Under the pieces are notes generated by a model, which had not been told where the DNA came from, did no database searches, and saw only the letters and a list, made by a program, of their open reading frames with translations. DNA of 64,000 bases, from assembly GCA_910576865.1 (NCBI GenBank), contig CAJTKE010000004.1, forward strand, positions 62,001 through 126,000, in the 5' to 3' direction. Made by a program: the position numbers and the translations under genes. This stretch comes from an uncultured Oscillibacter sp. Lineage in GTDB: Bacteria > Bacillota > Clostridia > Oscillospirales > Oscillospiraceae. Below are positions 39,599 to 47,723 of the stretch, piece after piece; within the stretch, counting starts at the first letter, position 1; each line of letters begins with the position of its first letter.

Positions 39599-40720
39599 TC
39601 AGATTTTGATGAGCTCGTATTTCCGGCTTCCCAGGCCCAGCTTCTCCGCGTGCTCCAGGCAGGACTGCCAGTGGGTGTCCGGGTGGGCCGCCTGGAAGAC
39701 GTCGCCGCACTTGCAGTCAAAGCCCTCGTCAAACAGCACGGAGCCCGGCATCGGGGGCTGGGAGACCACCGCGTCGGCGCAGGCCTGATCCAGGGCCACA
39801 GGGTCGAAGGAGGCGAACATCCCAACGTCCGCGGCGATGGGCACGTCGTTCTCCCCGTGGCAGTCGCAGTTGGGGGAGACGTCCAGCACCAGGGAGACGT
39901 GGAAGCAGGGCCGCCCGTCCACCACGGCCTTGGAGTACTCGGCGATTTTTTTGTTCAGGATGGTGGGGGCCTCGTCATAGAGGCAGTCGATGGCGTCCTT
40001 GGGGCACACCGCCAGGCACCGGCCGCAGCCCACGCACTTGTCCGTGTCGATGGAGGCCTTGCCGTCGGGGCCGAACCGGGGGGCGTCGTGGGCGCAGATT
40101 CTGGCGCAGGCCCGGCAGCCGATGCACTTCTTTTCCTTCACGAAGGGCTTGCCGGAGTTGTGCTGTTCCATCTTGCCGGCCCGGGAGCCGCAGCCCATGC
40201 CGATGTTTTTCAGAGTCCCGCCCATGCCGGCCTGCTCGTGGCCCTTGAAGTGGGTCAGGCTGACGAAGACGTCCGCGTCCATGACGGCCCGGCCGATCTT
40301 GGCCTCCTTCACGTACTCGCCGCCCTCCACGGGGACGGATACCTCATCGGTTCCCTTCAGCCCGTCGGCGATGATGACGTGGCAGCCGGTGGTGTAGGGA
40401 TTGAAGCCGTTGACATAGGCGGACTCCAGGTGGTCCAGGGCGTTCTTCCGCCCGCCAACGTACAGGGTGTTGCAGTCCGTCAGGAAGGGCTTGCCCCCCT
40501 GGGACTTGATGAGGTCCGCCACGGCCCGGGCCCAGTTGGGCCGGAGGTAGGCCAGGTTCCCCGGCTCGCCGAAGTGCATTTTGATCGCGACGAATTTGTC
40601 CTCCATGTCGATCTCGCCGAACCCGGCGGTCATCATCAGACGGGCCAGCTTCTGGGGCAGGTTCTCCCGCCAGCTGGGGCAGCGGAAGTCCGCGAAATAG
40701 ACCTTGGATGTCTCAGTCAT
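39599..40720 (-). CDS. DUF362 protein with two 4Fe-4S clusters
   Basis: 373 residues. N-terminal DUF362 domain (KVYFADFRC, FGEPGNLAYLRPN, a GCG region near 190), then a ferredoxin insert with CIGCRACARICAHDAP and CVGCGRCLAVCPKDAI, each a CxxCxxCxxxCP-type ligand set, and a C-terminal DUF362 block with CDCHGENDVPIAADVG. Members are cytoplasmic redox proteins of unknown substrate. It is alone between terminators and has a MerR-type promoter, so it is probably induced by a metal, oxidant or electrophile (inference). Confidence 0.9.
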   Translation of the reverse strand: MTETSKVYFADFRCPSWRENLPQKLARLMMTAGFGEIDMEDKFVAIKMHFGEPGNLAYLRPNWARAVADLIKSQGGKPFLTDCNTLYVGGRKNALDHLESAYVNGFNPYTTGCHVIIADGLKGTDEVSVPVEGGEYVKEAKIGRAVMDADVFVSLTHFKGHEQAGMGGTLKNIGMGCGSRAGKMEQHNSGKPFVKEKKCIGCRACARICAHDAPRFGPDGKASIDTDKCVGCGRCLAVCPKDAIDCLYDEAPTILNKKIAEYSKAVVDGRPCFHVSLVLDVSPNCDCHGENDVPIAADVGMFASFDPVALDQACADAVVSQPPMPGSVLFDEGFDCKCGDVFQAAHPDTHWQSCLEHAEKLGLGSRKYELIKI

Positions 40721-40773
40721 GGCAATCGTTCTCCTTTTTCATTTGATTTCACGCCTTCGCTTGTTTGAAAGAC

Positions 40774-40804
40774 AGTGTATCACATGGAGTATGGTCCATG
40801 TCAA
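40774..40804 (-). promoter_or_regulatory. MerR-type promoter of the DUF362 gene
   Basis: Minus strand TTGACA (40799-40804), a long 19-bp spacer, TACACT (40774-40779). The spacer holds a perfect inverted repeat ACATGGA-N6-TCCATGT (40782-40801). Over-long spacer plus central dyad is the hallmark of MerR-family activation by DNA untwisting. Confidence 0.8.
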
Positions 40805-40809
40805 GCCCT

Positions 40810-40830
40810 TTCCGGCCTTTGGGGCCGGAA
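40810..40830. other. Hairpin between divergent DUF362 and ddl genes
   Basis: TTCCGGCC TTTG GGGCCGGAA, 8-9 bp stem without T-run. It may insulate the two promoters; function unknown. Confidence 0.4.
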
Positions 40831-40852
40831 TGTAAAAAAAGCGTTTTGCCGG

Positions 40853-40881
40853 TTGTATTCACCCGCCGCTTGTGCTAAACT
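40853..40881 (+). promoter_or_regulatory. Promoter of the ddl-murF operon
   Basis: TTGTAT (40853-40858), 17-bp spacer, TAAACT (40876-40881). A TATAAT 17 bp further on has only a 15-bp spacing to TTGTGC and is less likely. Confidence 0.65.
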
Positions 40882-40931
40882 ATAACGGATTATAATAAGA
40901 TGAAAGTATTACCACTGATGGAGGAAATCGG

Positions 40932-41984
40932 ATGAAGATCGTTGTGCTGGCCGGGGGCCTCTCCCCCGAGAGGGCCGTCTCCCTGGTGACGGGCACCGGC
41001 ATCTGCCGGGCGCTGCGCCGGCGGGGCCACCGGGCCATATTGGTGGATTTGTTCTTGGGGCTGGAGGAACTCCCGGCGGAGCCGGAAACCCTCTTCGACG
41101 CGGAGGACGGCCTGTGCCCCGACGCGAAAATCGACACCACGGCCCCGGACCTGGAGGCCGTCCGGCGGAGCCGGAGGGACCGGAGCCCCCGGGTCTTCGG
41201 ACCGGGCGTGCTGGAGCTGTGCCAGCTGGCGGACATCGTCTTCCTGGGCCTCCACGGCCGGGACGGGGAGGACGGACGGGTCCAGGCGGCGCTGGAGCTC
41301 TTGGGCGTGCCCTACACCGGGTCCGGCTATCTGGCCTCGGGCGTTGCCATGGACAAGGCGGTGGCCAAGCGGGTCATGACGGCCGAGGGCGTCCCCACGC
41401 CGAAGTGGGGCGTGCTGGACTACGGCCCCGGGGACGCGGACCGGCTGGCCCGGGAGCTGCCCATGCCCTGCGTGGTGAAGTGCACCACCGGCGGGTCCTC
41501 CCTGGGGGTCTTCCTGCCGGAGGACCGGGAGGCGCTCCGGCAGGCCCTGACGCAGGTCCGCCGGTACGGCGGGGAGGTCATCTGGGAGGAGCGGGTCTAC
41601 GGCCGGGAGCTGACGGTGGCGGTGCTGGGGGACCGGGCCCTGCCCGCCGTGGAGACCACCCCCGCCGGGAAGGACTTCGACTACGCCGCCAAGTACCAGA
41701 AGGGCGGCGCCCGGGAGGTCTGCCCCGCCCCCCTGAGCGAGGCGGAGGCCGCCGCCGCCGGGGAGCTGGCCCTCCGGGCCCACAGGGCCCTGGGCCTTCA
41801 GGTCTATTCCCGGGCGGACATGATTCTCGACAAGGACGGGAAGCTCTGGTGTCTGGAGGTCAACTCCCTGCCGGGGATGACCCCCACCAGCTTCGTGCCC
41901 CAGGAGGCCGCGGCCGTGGGGATGAGCTATGACGAGCTCTGCGAGGAGATCGTCCGGCTGTCCCTGGACATCAAGCGCCGCTGA
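40932..41984 (+). CDS. ddl: D-alanine--D-alanine ligase
   Basis: 350 residues. ATP-grasp fold: start MKIVVLAGGLSPERAVSLVTG, substrate loop VFLGLHGRDGEDG, PYTGSGYLASGVAMDK, the grasp strand PCVVKCTTGGSSLGVF and the C-terminal metal/ATP site WCLEVNSLPGMTPTSFVPQ. It makes D-Ala-D-Ala for peptidoglycan. Between residues about 45-85 is a charged insertion that makes the N-domain slightly longer than usual. GATGGAGGAAATCGG precedes the ATG. murF follows after 53 bp, so both steps of the pentapeptide end are together. Confidence 0.95.
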   Translation: MKIVVLAGGLSPERAVSLVTGTGICRALRRRGHRAILVDLFLGLEELPAEPETLFDAEDGLCPDAKIDTTAPDLEAVRRSRRDRSPRVFGPGVLELCQLADIVFLGLHGRDGEDGRVQAALELLGVPYTGSGYLASGVAMDKAVAKRVMTAEGVPTPKWGVLDYGPGDADRLARELPMPCVVKCTTGGSSLGVFLPEDREALRQALTQVRRYGGEVIWEERVYGRELTVAVLGDRALPAVETTPAGKDFDYAAKYQKGGAREVCPAPLSEAEAAAAGELALRAHRALGLQVYSRADMILDKDGKLWCLEVNSLPGMTPTSFVPQEAAAVGMSYDELCEEIVRLSLDIKRR

Positions 41985-42037
41985 TACATCATAAAAGAGA
42001 AAGCGCGCCCCGGACGGGGCGCGGGGAGGACGATGGA

Positions 42038-43411
42038 ATGGAGCCCATGACTGCCCGCCAGATTGCCGCCGCCGTGAACGGCGAGTGGCTGAACCCCGGA
42101 GAGAACGCCCCCGCCGTCACCGCGGTCCGCACCGACAGCCGCGCCCTGACGCCGGGATGCCTCTTCCTGCCCTGGGTGGGAGAGCGGTTTGACGGCCATG
42201 ACTTTATCGACGCGGCCCTGGAGGGCGGCGCGGCGGGGTGCCTCTGCGCCCGGGTGCCGGAGAAGCTCCGGAAGGACAAATTCTATATCCGGGTCCCGGA
42301 CACCCGGCTGGCCCTCAAGGCCCTGGCCTCCGCCTGCCGGGACCGGTTCTCCATCCCGGTGATTCAAATCACCGGCAGCGTGGGGAAGACCACCACCAAG
42401 GAGATGATCGCCGCCGTTCTGGGGGCGAAGCTGCGGGTCTGGAAGACCCCGGAGAACTACAACAACGACGTGGGGACCCCCCTGACCCTGCTGGGCCTGA
42501 CGGAGGAGCACGAGGCGGCGGTCATTGAGACGGGCATGAACCACTTCGGGGAGATCGAGTACCTGACGGAGATGGTGCGGCCGGATATCGCCGTCATCTC
42601 CAACATCGGCGACGCCCACATCCAGAACCTGGGGAGCCGGGAGGGCATCCTGAAGGCCAAGTGCGAGATCTTCACCCACCTGAAAAAGGACGGCTTGGCC
42701 ATTTTGAACGGGGACGACGCTCTGCTTGACACGGTGGCGGTCCCCTTCCGCACCGTCCGCTGCGGCAAGTCGGAGCACTGTCAGGCCCGGATCACCGAAA
42801 TCGCCGACCACGGCGTGGAGGGCATCCGCTGCACCGTCGTCACGGAGAAGGACCGCTATCCCCTGAGCATCCCCGCCCCCGGGGAGTACATGGCCTATGC
42901 CGCCGCCATCGCCGTGGCGGCGGGGGAGGCCCTGGGCCTCAGCCGGGAGGAAATCGTCCGGGGAGCGGCGTCCTACGTGCCGGCGGGAAGCCGGATGCGG
43001 GTCCTCCGCCTCCGGGACCGGCGGATGCTGCTGGACGACTGCTACAACGCCAACCCCCAGTCCGTGGCGGCGGCGCTGGAGATCCTGGCCCGGACGGACT
43101 GCGACAAGCGGGTGGCCGTTCTGGGGGACATGGGGGAGCTGGGGGACATCCGGAGCCGGGCCCACTTCAACATGGGGGCCCTGGCCTCCATGCTGGGCAT
43201 CGACCTGGTGTTCGCCATCGGCAGCGGAGAGCTGGCGGGAAAGATCGCCGACGGCGTGGCCCTCAGCGGCGGGTCCGTGCAGTACTTCCCCACGAAGGAG
43301 GAGGCCCTGCCGGAGCTCCGGCGGGAGCTGGGGCCGGGAACCGTCATGCTGGTGAAGGCCTCCCACGCCATGAGGTTCGGCTGGCTGGTGGAGCGGCTGC
43401 AGGAAACGTAA
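42038..43411 (+). CDS. murF: UDP-MurNAc-tripeptide--D-Ala-D-Ala ligase MurF
   Basis: 457 residues. N-domain with VRTDSRALTPGCLFLPWVGE, central ATPase with P-loop ITGSVGKTTTKEM, TPENYNNDVGTPLTLL and the NIGDAH block, C-domain with LLDDCYNANPQSVAAAL. It adds D-Ala-D-Ala to the UDP-MurNAc tripeptide. Start ATG 42038 is 8 nt after GGGGAGG; a second in-frame ATG is three codons later. It lies between ddl and an ABC-F gene. Confidence 0.96.
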   Translation: MEPMTARQIAAAVNGEWLNPGENAPAVTAVRTDSRALTPGCLFLPWVGERFDGHDFIDAALEGGAAGCLCARVPEKLRKDKFYIRVPDTRLALKALASACRDRFSIPVIQITGSVGKTTTKEMIAAVLGAKLRVWKTPENYNNDVGTPLTLLGLTEEHEAAVIETGMNHFGEIEYLTEMVRPDIAVISNIGDAHIQNLGSREGILKAKCEIFTHLKKDGLAILNGDDALLDTVAVPFRTVRCGKSEHCQARITEIADHGVEGIRCTVVTEKDRYPLSIPAPGEYMAYAAAIAVAAGEALGLSREEIVRGAASYVPAGSRMRVLRLRDRRMLLDDCYNANPQSVAAALEILARTDCDKRVAVLGDMGELGDIRSRAHFNMGALASMLGIDLVFAIGSGELAGKIADGVALSGGSVQYFPTKEEALPELRRELGPGTVMLVKASHAMRFGWLVERLQET

Positions 43412-43436
43412 ACTGGAGAATGAACGACGGAATACT

Positions 43437-45332
43437 ATGATTGAGATACAGATCAACTCCCTGGTCAAGTCCTTCGAGGTGGGGCACAACGTCCTGGACG
43501 GCCTGACCTTTCAGATTGACCAGGGGGAGCGGGTGGGCCTGCTGGGCCGGAACGGCGCGGGCAAAACCACCTTGTTTCGCATATTGACGGGAGAGCTGGA
43601 CCACGACGAGGGACAGGTTTCCATCGCCGACCGCCACCGGCTGGGCCTGATCTCCCAGATCCCCGTGTACCCGGCGGGGTACACGGTGGAGGACGTGCTC
43701 CGCTCCGCCTTCCGGCGGCTGGAGAGTCTGGCCCGGGAGATGGAGGCCCTGGAGGGCCGCATGGCGGCGGGGGAATCGGACCCGGCGCTGCTGCGGCGCT
43801 ACGGGTCCCTCAGTGAGCGGTTCGAGGTCTTCGGGGGCTATGACACCGACGTGGCCGTCAACAAAATCGCAAACGGCCTCTCCATCTCCCCGGAGCAGCG
43901 GAAGCAGCTCTTCGACAGCCTCTCCGGCGGGGAGAAGACCCGGGTGAACCTGGGGCGCCTCATCCTGGAGGACACGGACATCCTGCTGCTGGACGAGCCC
44001 ACGAACCACCTGGACCTCCACGCCACGGAGTGGCTGGAGGAGTATATCCGGGGCTTCCGGGGCACCGTGCTGGCCATCTCCCACGACCGCTACTTCCTGG
44101 ACCGGGTGGTGACCCGGGTCATCGAGATCGAGGACGGGAAGGCGGAGTTCTACAGCGGAAACTACAGCTTCTACGCCGTGGAGAAGGAGCGCCGCTATCA
44201 GGAGCGGCTGAAGCAGTATCAGAAGGAACAGGCCAAGATCGAGCAATTGGAAAAAGCGGCGGAGCAGCTGCGGGTCTGGGCCTTCATGGGCATGGACAAG
44301 ACCTACCGCCGGGCGGTGAACATCGAGCGGCGCATCGAGCGGATGCGCACCACCGAGAGGCCCACCAAGGCGAGGAAAATGGACGCCCGCTTCTCCACCG
44401 CCGAGTTTCACGGGGACGAGATGCTGGGCATTCGGAACGTAGCCAAGTCCTACGGGGACAAGCGCCTGTTTGAGGGCATCACCCTGAAGGTCGAAGGGGG
44501 CGAACGCATCGCCCTCATCGGGGACAACGGGACGGGGAAATCCACCCTCATCAAGATGATCATGGGGGAGCTGTACCCCGACGACGGGCGGATCAAGCTG
44601 GGCCCCCAGGCCAAACCGGCCTACCTGCCCCAGATCATTCACTTCGACCACCCGGACTGGAATCTGGTGGAGAATATGATGGCCTCCAAGCGGGGCCTCT
44701 CCGCCCAGAGCGCCCGGAACCGGCTGGCGGCCTATGACTTCCGGGGGGAGGACGTGTTCAAGCCCGTGTCCGTCCTCTCCGGCGGGGAGCAGAGCCGCCT
44801 GCGATTGTGCATGCTGATGGACGGGGAGATCAACCTCCTCATCCTGGACGAGCCCACGAACCACCTGGACATCGCGTCCCGGGAGTGGATCGAGGAGGCG
44901 GTGGAGGGCTATGACGGGACGCTGCTCTTCGTCAGCCACGACCGCTATTTCATCAACCGCTTCGCCACCCGGATCTGGGAGCTGGCGGATGGGACGATCA
45001 CGGACTACCCCTGCGGCTTCACCCAGTACCGGCAGATGAAGGCCCAGGAGGAGGCGGCGAAAATCGAGCCCCCGCAGCCGCGGAAGGAGAAGGCCGAGCG
45101 CCCCGCCCGGGGGAACCGGGCCCAGCAGAACGCCCGGCGGCAGCTGACCATCTGCGAGCGGGACATCGCCAGGGCGGAGGAGAACATCGCCGCCCTGGAG
45201 GCGGACATGGAGGCCGCCGCCTGCGACTATGAGAAGCTGACGGAGCTGACGGCGGCCCGGGAGGACGCCCAGGCGGACCTGGACGCCCTCTACGAGCGCT
45301 GGGAGCGGCTCAGCGAAGAGGCCGAGGCATGA
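43437..45332 (+). CDS. ABC-F family ATPase (YdiF/Uup-like)
   Basis: 631 residues without membrane segments. Two ABC modules: Walker A GRNGAGKTT (about 36-44) and GDNGTGKST (about 361-369), signatures LSGGEKTR and LSGGEQSR, each followed by DEPTNHLD. The P-site linker between them (about 240-310) is long and charged; the C-terminus (about 545-631) is a coiled coil rich in Ala, Glu and Arg. ABC-F proteins act on the ribosome in translation or antibiotic protection rather than transport. No resistance context here. It overlaps the next gene by 4 bp. Confidence 0.93.
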   Translation: MIEIQINSLVKSFEVGHNVLDGLTFQIDQGERVGLLGRNGAGKTTLFRILTGELDHDEGQVSIADRHRLGLISQIPVYPAGYTVEDVLRSAFRRLESLAREMEALEGRMAAGESDPALLRRYGSLSERFEVFGGYDTDVAVNKIANGLSISPEQRKQLFDSLSGGEKTRVNLGRLILEDTDILLLDEPTNHLDLHATEWLEEYIRGFRGTVLAISHDRYFLDRVVTRVIEIEDGKAEFYSGNYSFYAVEKERRYQERLKQYQKEQAKIEQLEKAAEQLRVWAFMGMDKTYRRAVNIERRIERMRTTERPTKARKMDARFSTAEFHGDEMLGIRNVAKSYGDKRLFEGITLKVEGGERIALIGDNGTGKSTLIKMIMGELYPDDGRIKLGPQAKPAYLPQIIHFDHPDWNLVENMMASKRGLSAQSARNRLAAYDFRGEDVFKPVSVLSGGEQSRLRLCMLMDGEINLLILDEPTNHLDIASREWIEEAVEGYDGTLLFVSHDRYFINRFATRIWELADGTITDYPCGFTQYRQMKAQEEAAKIEPPQPRKEKAERPARGNRAQQNARRQLTICERDIARAEENIAALEADMEAAACDYEKLTELTAAREDAQADLDALYERWERLSEEAEA

Positions 45333-46078
45333 CGGCGAAGAGACCCTGCCGGATTGGTATGCTGGCCCTGGCCTGTGCCGGACTGGCCCTGGTGCTCATT
45401 CCCAACGGAATGCGCTTCACCGGGTATCTCCTGCTGGGCATCGCCGCAGTTTGGGAGTTTGGCCTGTTCCTTCACCACCGGGCGGGCAGGTCCCGGGCCT
45501 GTAAAATCTGTGAACGGGTTTTTCTCGCGGGCCTGACCCTGGGCATTGCGGCCCTGGTGAGCATCGAGGCCGCTGTCGTCTTCCGGGGAGAGGCGGACAA
45601 CTCCGCCATCCCTGTGGACGCGGTGATCGTCCTGGGGGCCGGGGTCAACGGCGAGACGCCCTCGGCGGCCCTTTGGAGTCGGATTCGGGCGGCGGAGGCC
45701 TATCTTCAGAAGCACCCGGACGTCCCCGTGGTCCTCTCCGGCGGACAGGGGCCGGGAGAGCGGATCACCGAGGCGGAGGCCATGCGCCGCTGCCTGGAGG
45801 ACACGGGGGCGGAGCTCCTGCTGGAGGAGCGGTCCACCAGCACGGCGGAGAACTTCCGGTACTCCAAGGCCCTGCTGGAGGAGTACGGCCTGGACACGGA
45901 GACGGCCACCGTCGCCGTGGTGACCAATGACTTCCACTGCTTCCGGGCCCACATGATCGCCCAAAAGCAGGGGCTGCGCATCGTCGATGTTCCGGCGGAG
46001 CTGCCCTGGTGGTGGCTCACCGCCAACTACTATTTGAGAGAGGCTTTCGCCGTGGTGAAGACGGCCCTCTTTGACTGA
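45329..46078 (+). CDS. YdcF/DUF218-family membrane protein
   Basis: 249 residues. Membrane helices at about 10-25, 28-46 and 64-84, then the DUF218 domain: DAVIVLGAGVNGETPSAALW, VVLSGGQGPGERITEAEAM, LLEERSTSTAENFRYS and VVTNDFHCFRAHMIA. SanA/ElyC/YdcF relatives are linked to envelope integrity and polysaccharide handling; the fold binds nucleotide- or sugar-like ligands. The ATG overlaps the ABC-F stop (ATGA), implying coupling, in a cluster with cell-wall genes. Confidence 0.88.
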   Translation: MTAKRPCRIGMLALACAGLALVLIPNGMRFTGYLLLGIAAVWEFGLFLHHRAGRSRACKICERVFLAGLTLGIAALVSIEAAVVFRGEADNSAIPVDAVIVLGAGVNGETPSAALWSRIRAAEAYLQKHPDVPVVLSGGQGPGERITEAEAMRRCLEDTGAELLLEERSTSTAENFRYSKALLEEYGLDTETATVAVVTNDFHCFRAHMIAQKQGLRIVDVPAELPWWWLTANYYLREAFAVVKTALFD

Positions 46079-46103
46079 TGGAATCAAAGGAGATGAACGC
46101 CAA

Positions 46104-46601
46104 GTGGCATGGAACAACGTGCTGTGCGTGTACTACTCCCGGACGGGGAACACGCGGACGGCCATGGAGGAGATCGCCAAGGCCCTGGGGGCCGAGCTTG
46201 CGGAGCTCCAGGACAACGTGGACCGAAGCGGCTGGGGCGGCTGGCTCCGCTGCGGCCTGGACGCCATGCGCCGGACCGTGCCGGCTGTTCAGTGCTCCGC
46301 CCGGTTTCCCCTGACGGATTACCGGCTGGTGATCGTGGGGTCCCCGGTGTGGGCGGGGCGGTGCAGCTCCGTGGTGCGGAGTTTTTTGAAGGAAAACGGG
46401 AAGCATATCCGCAACGCCTCCTATGTGCTGACCCGGGGCTCGGAGGACAAGAACGAGGAGATCTTCGAGCAGATGGACGCCTACGTCCCCTGCGGCCACC
46501 GGACGGCGGTGTCCCTGCGGAGCGGCTCCGTGGGTTACGCCTTCTGGCAGGAGGAGTTTCTCCGCCAGACCCAGGAATTCCTGCAGACCACCGGCCGGTG
46601 A
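46104..46601 (+). CDS. Flavodoxin-family protein
   Basis: 165 residues. FMN phosphate-binding loop YYSRTGNTRTAMEE at the N-terminus, then IVGSPVWAGRCSSVVRSFL, the flavin-stacking loop of the flavodoxin/NADPH-FMN reductase group. The frame is open from 46071 (TTG), but AAAGGAG followed after 11 nt by GTG at 46104 fits best. A small cytoplasmic electron carrier or quinone reductase; partner unknown. Located between ydcF-like and prfA genes, 16 nt before prfA. Confidence 0.82.
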   Translation: MAWNNVLCVYYSRTGNTRTAMEEIAKALGAELAELQDNVDRSGWGGWLRCGLDAMRRTVPAVQCSARFPLTDYRLVIVGSPVWAGRCSSVVRSFLKENGKHIRNASYVLTRGSEDKNEEIFEQMDAYVPCGHRTAVSLRSGSVGYAFWQEEFLRQTQEFLQTTGR

Positions 46602-46617
46602 GCGCGGGAGTGGTTCA

Positions 46618-47679
46618 ATGCGGGAGAGATTGAAAGCGCTGGCCCTCCGCCGGGAGGACCTGGAGGCCCGGCTGTCGGACCCCGCCGTCTACGGCGACGG
46701 GAGGAAGCTGGCGGCGATTCAGCGGGAGCTGAAGGAGCTGGCGCCGGTGGTGGAGGCCTCCCGGGCCCTGGAGGCGGCGGAGCGCCGCCGGGAGGAGGCG
46801 GAGGCCCTTCTCCACGACCCGGAGCTGAGGGACCTGGCCCAGGAGGAGCTGTCTCAGGCCAGGGCGGAGGCGGAACAGCTCCGGGAGGAGCTGAAGCGCC
46901 TGCTCCTCCCCCGGGACCCCAACGACGGGCGGAACGCCATATTGGAAATCCGCGCCGGCGTGGGCGGCGAGGAGGCGGCCCTCTTCGCCGGGGAGCTCCT
47001 CAGGATGTACACCATGTACGCCCAGCGCCGGGGCTGGCGGGCGGAGGTCCTCAGCCTGAGCGGGACGGAGCTGGGGGGCGTGAAGGAGTGCGGCGTGCTG
47101 ATCGAGGGGGAGGACGTGTTCTCCCGCCTGAAATTCGAGAGCGGCGTCCACCAGGTCAAGCGGGTGCCGGAGACAGAGTCCAGCGGCCGCATCCAGACCA
47201 GCACCGCCACCGTGGCGGTCCTCCCCGAGGCGGAGGAGGTGGACGTGGCCATCGACCCGAAGGATTTGCAGATCGACGCCTACCGCTCCTCCGGCGCGGG
47301 GGGACAGCACGTCAACAAGACGGAGTCCGCCATCCGGATCACCCACCTGCCCACGGGGACGGTGGTGACCTGCCAGGACGAGCGGAGCCAGTATAAAAAC
47401 AAGGACAAGGCCATGCGGGTTCTCCGCTCCCGGCTCTATCAGCGGGAGCGGGAGAGGCGGGACGCCGCCGCCGCCTCAGAGCGGAGAAGCCAGGTGGGCG
47501 GCGGATGGCGCAGCGAGAAGATACGGACCTACCGCTTCCTCCAGAGCCAGGTGGTGGAGCACCGGATCGGGCTGACGGTCCACCGGCTGGACGCCGTTTT
47601 GAACGGCGATCTGGACGAGATCATCGACGCCCTGGCCGCGGCGGACCGGGCCGAGCGGCTGAAAAACGGAGAAGGTTGA
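46618..47679 (+). CDS. prfA: Peptide chain release factor 1
   Basis: 353 residues. Helical domain 1 (1-about 100), then RAGVGGEEAALFA, the stop-codon-reading PxT motif as PET in KRVPETESSGRIQTS, and the catalytic GGQ loop SSGAGGQHVNKTESA. RF1 reads UAA and UAG. Compared with most RF1 proteins the segment after the switch loop reads GWRSEKIRTYRFLQSQV, slightly divergent from the common GDRSERIRTYNFPQ. ATG 46618 has a weak Shine-Dalgarno (GCGGGAG). Confidence 0.95.
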   Translation: MRERLKALALRREDLEARLSDPAVYGDGRKLAAIQRELKELAPVVEASRALEAAERRREEAEALLHDPELRDLAQEELSQARAEAEQLREELKRLLLPRDPNDGRNAILEIRAGVGGEEAALFAGELLRMYTMYAQRRGWRAEVLSLSGTELGGVKECGVLIEGEDVFSRLKFESGVHQVKRVPETESSGRIQTSTATVAVLPEAEEVDVAIDPKDLQIDAYRSSGAGGQHVNKTESAIRITHLPTGTVVTCQDERSQYKNKDKAMRVLRSRLYQRERERRDAAAASERRSQVGGGWRSEKIRTYRFLQSQVVEHRIGLTVHRLDAVLNGDLDEIIDALAAADRAERLKNGEG

Positions 47680-47723
47680 ATTTGGCGGGGGGACCCGCCT
47701 GGAAAAAGATAGAGGCGAGGCAT

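Noticed and set aside
43437..45332. The ABC-F ATPase as an antibiotic-resistance determinant.
   Set aside because: It lies in a housekeeping cell-wall cluster with no attenuator-type leader and no mobile signature; a YdiF/Uup-like translation factor is more likely.
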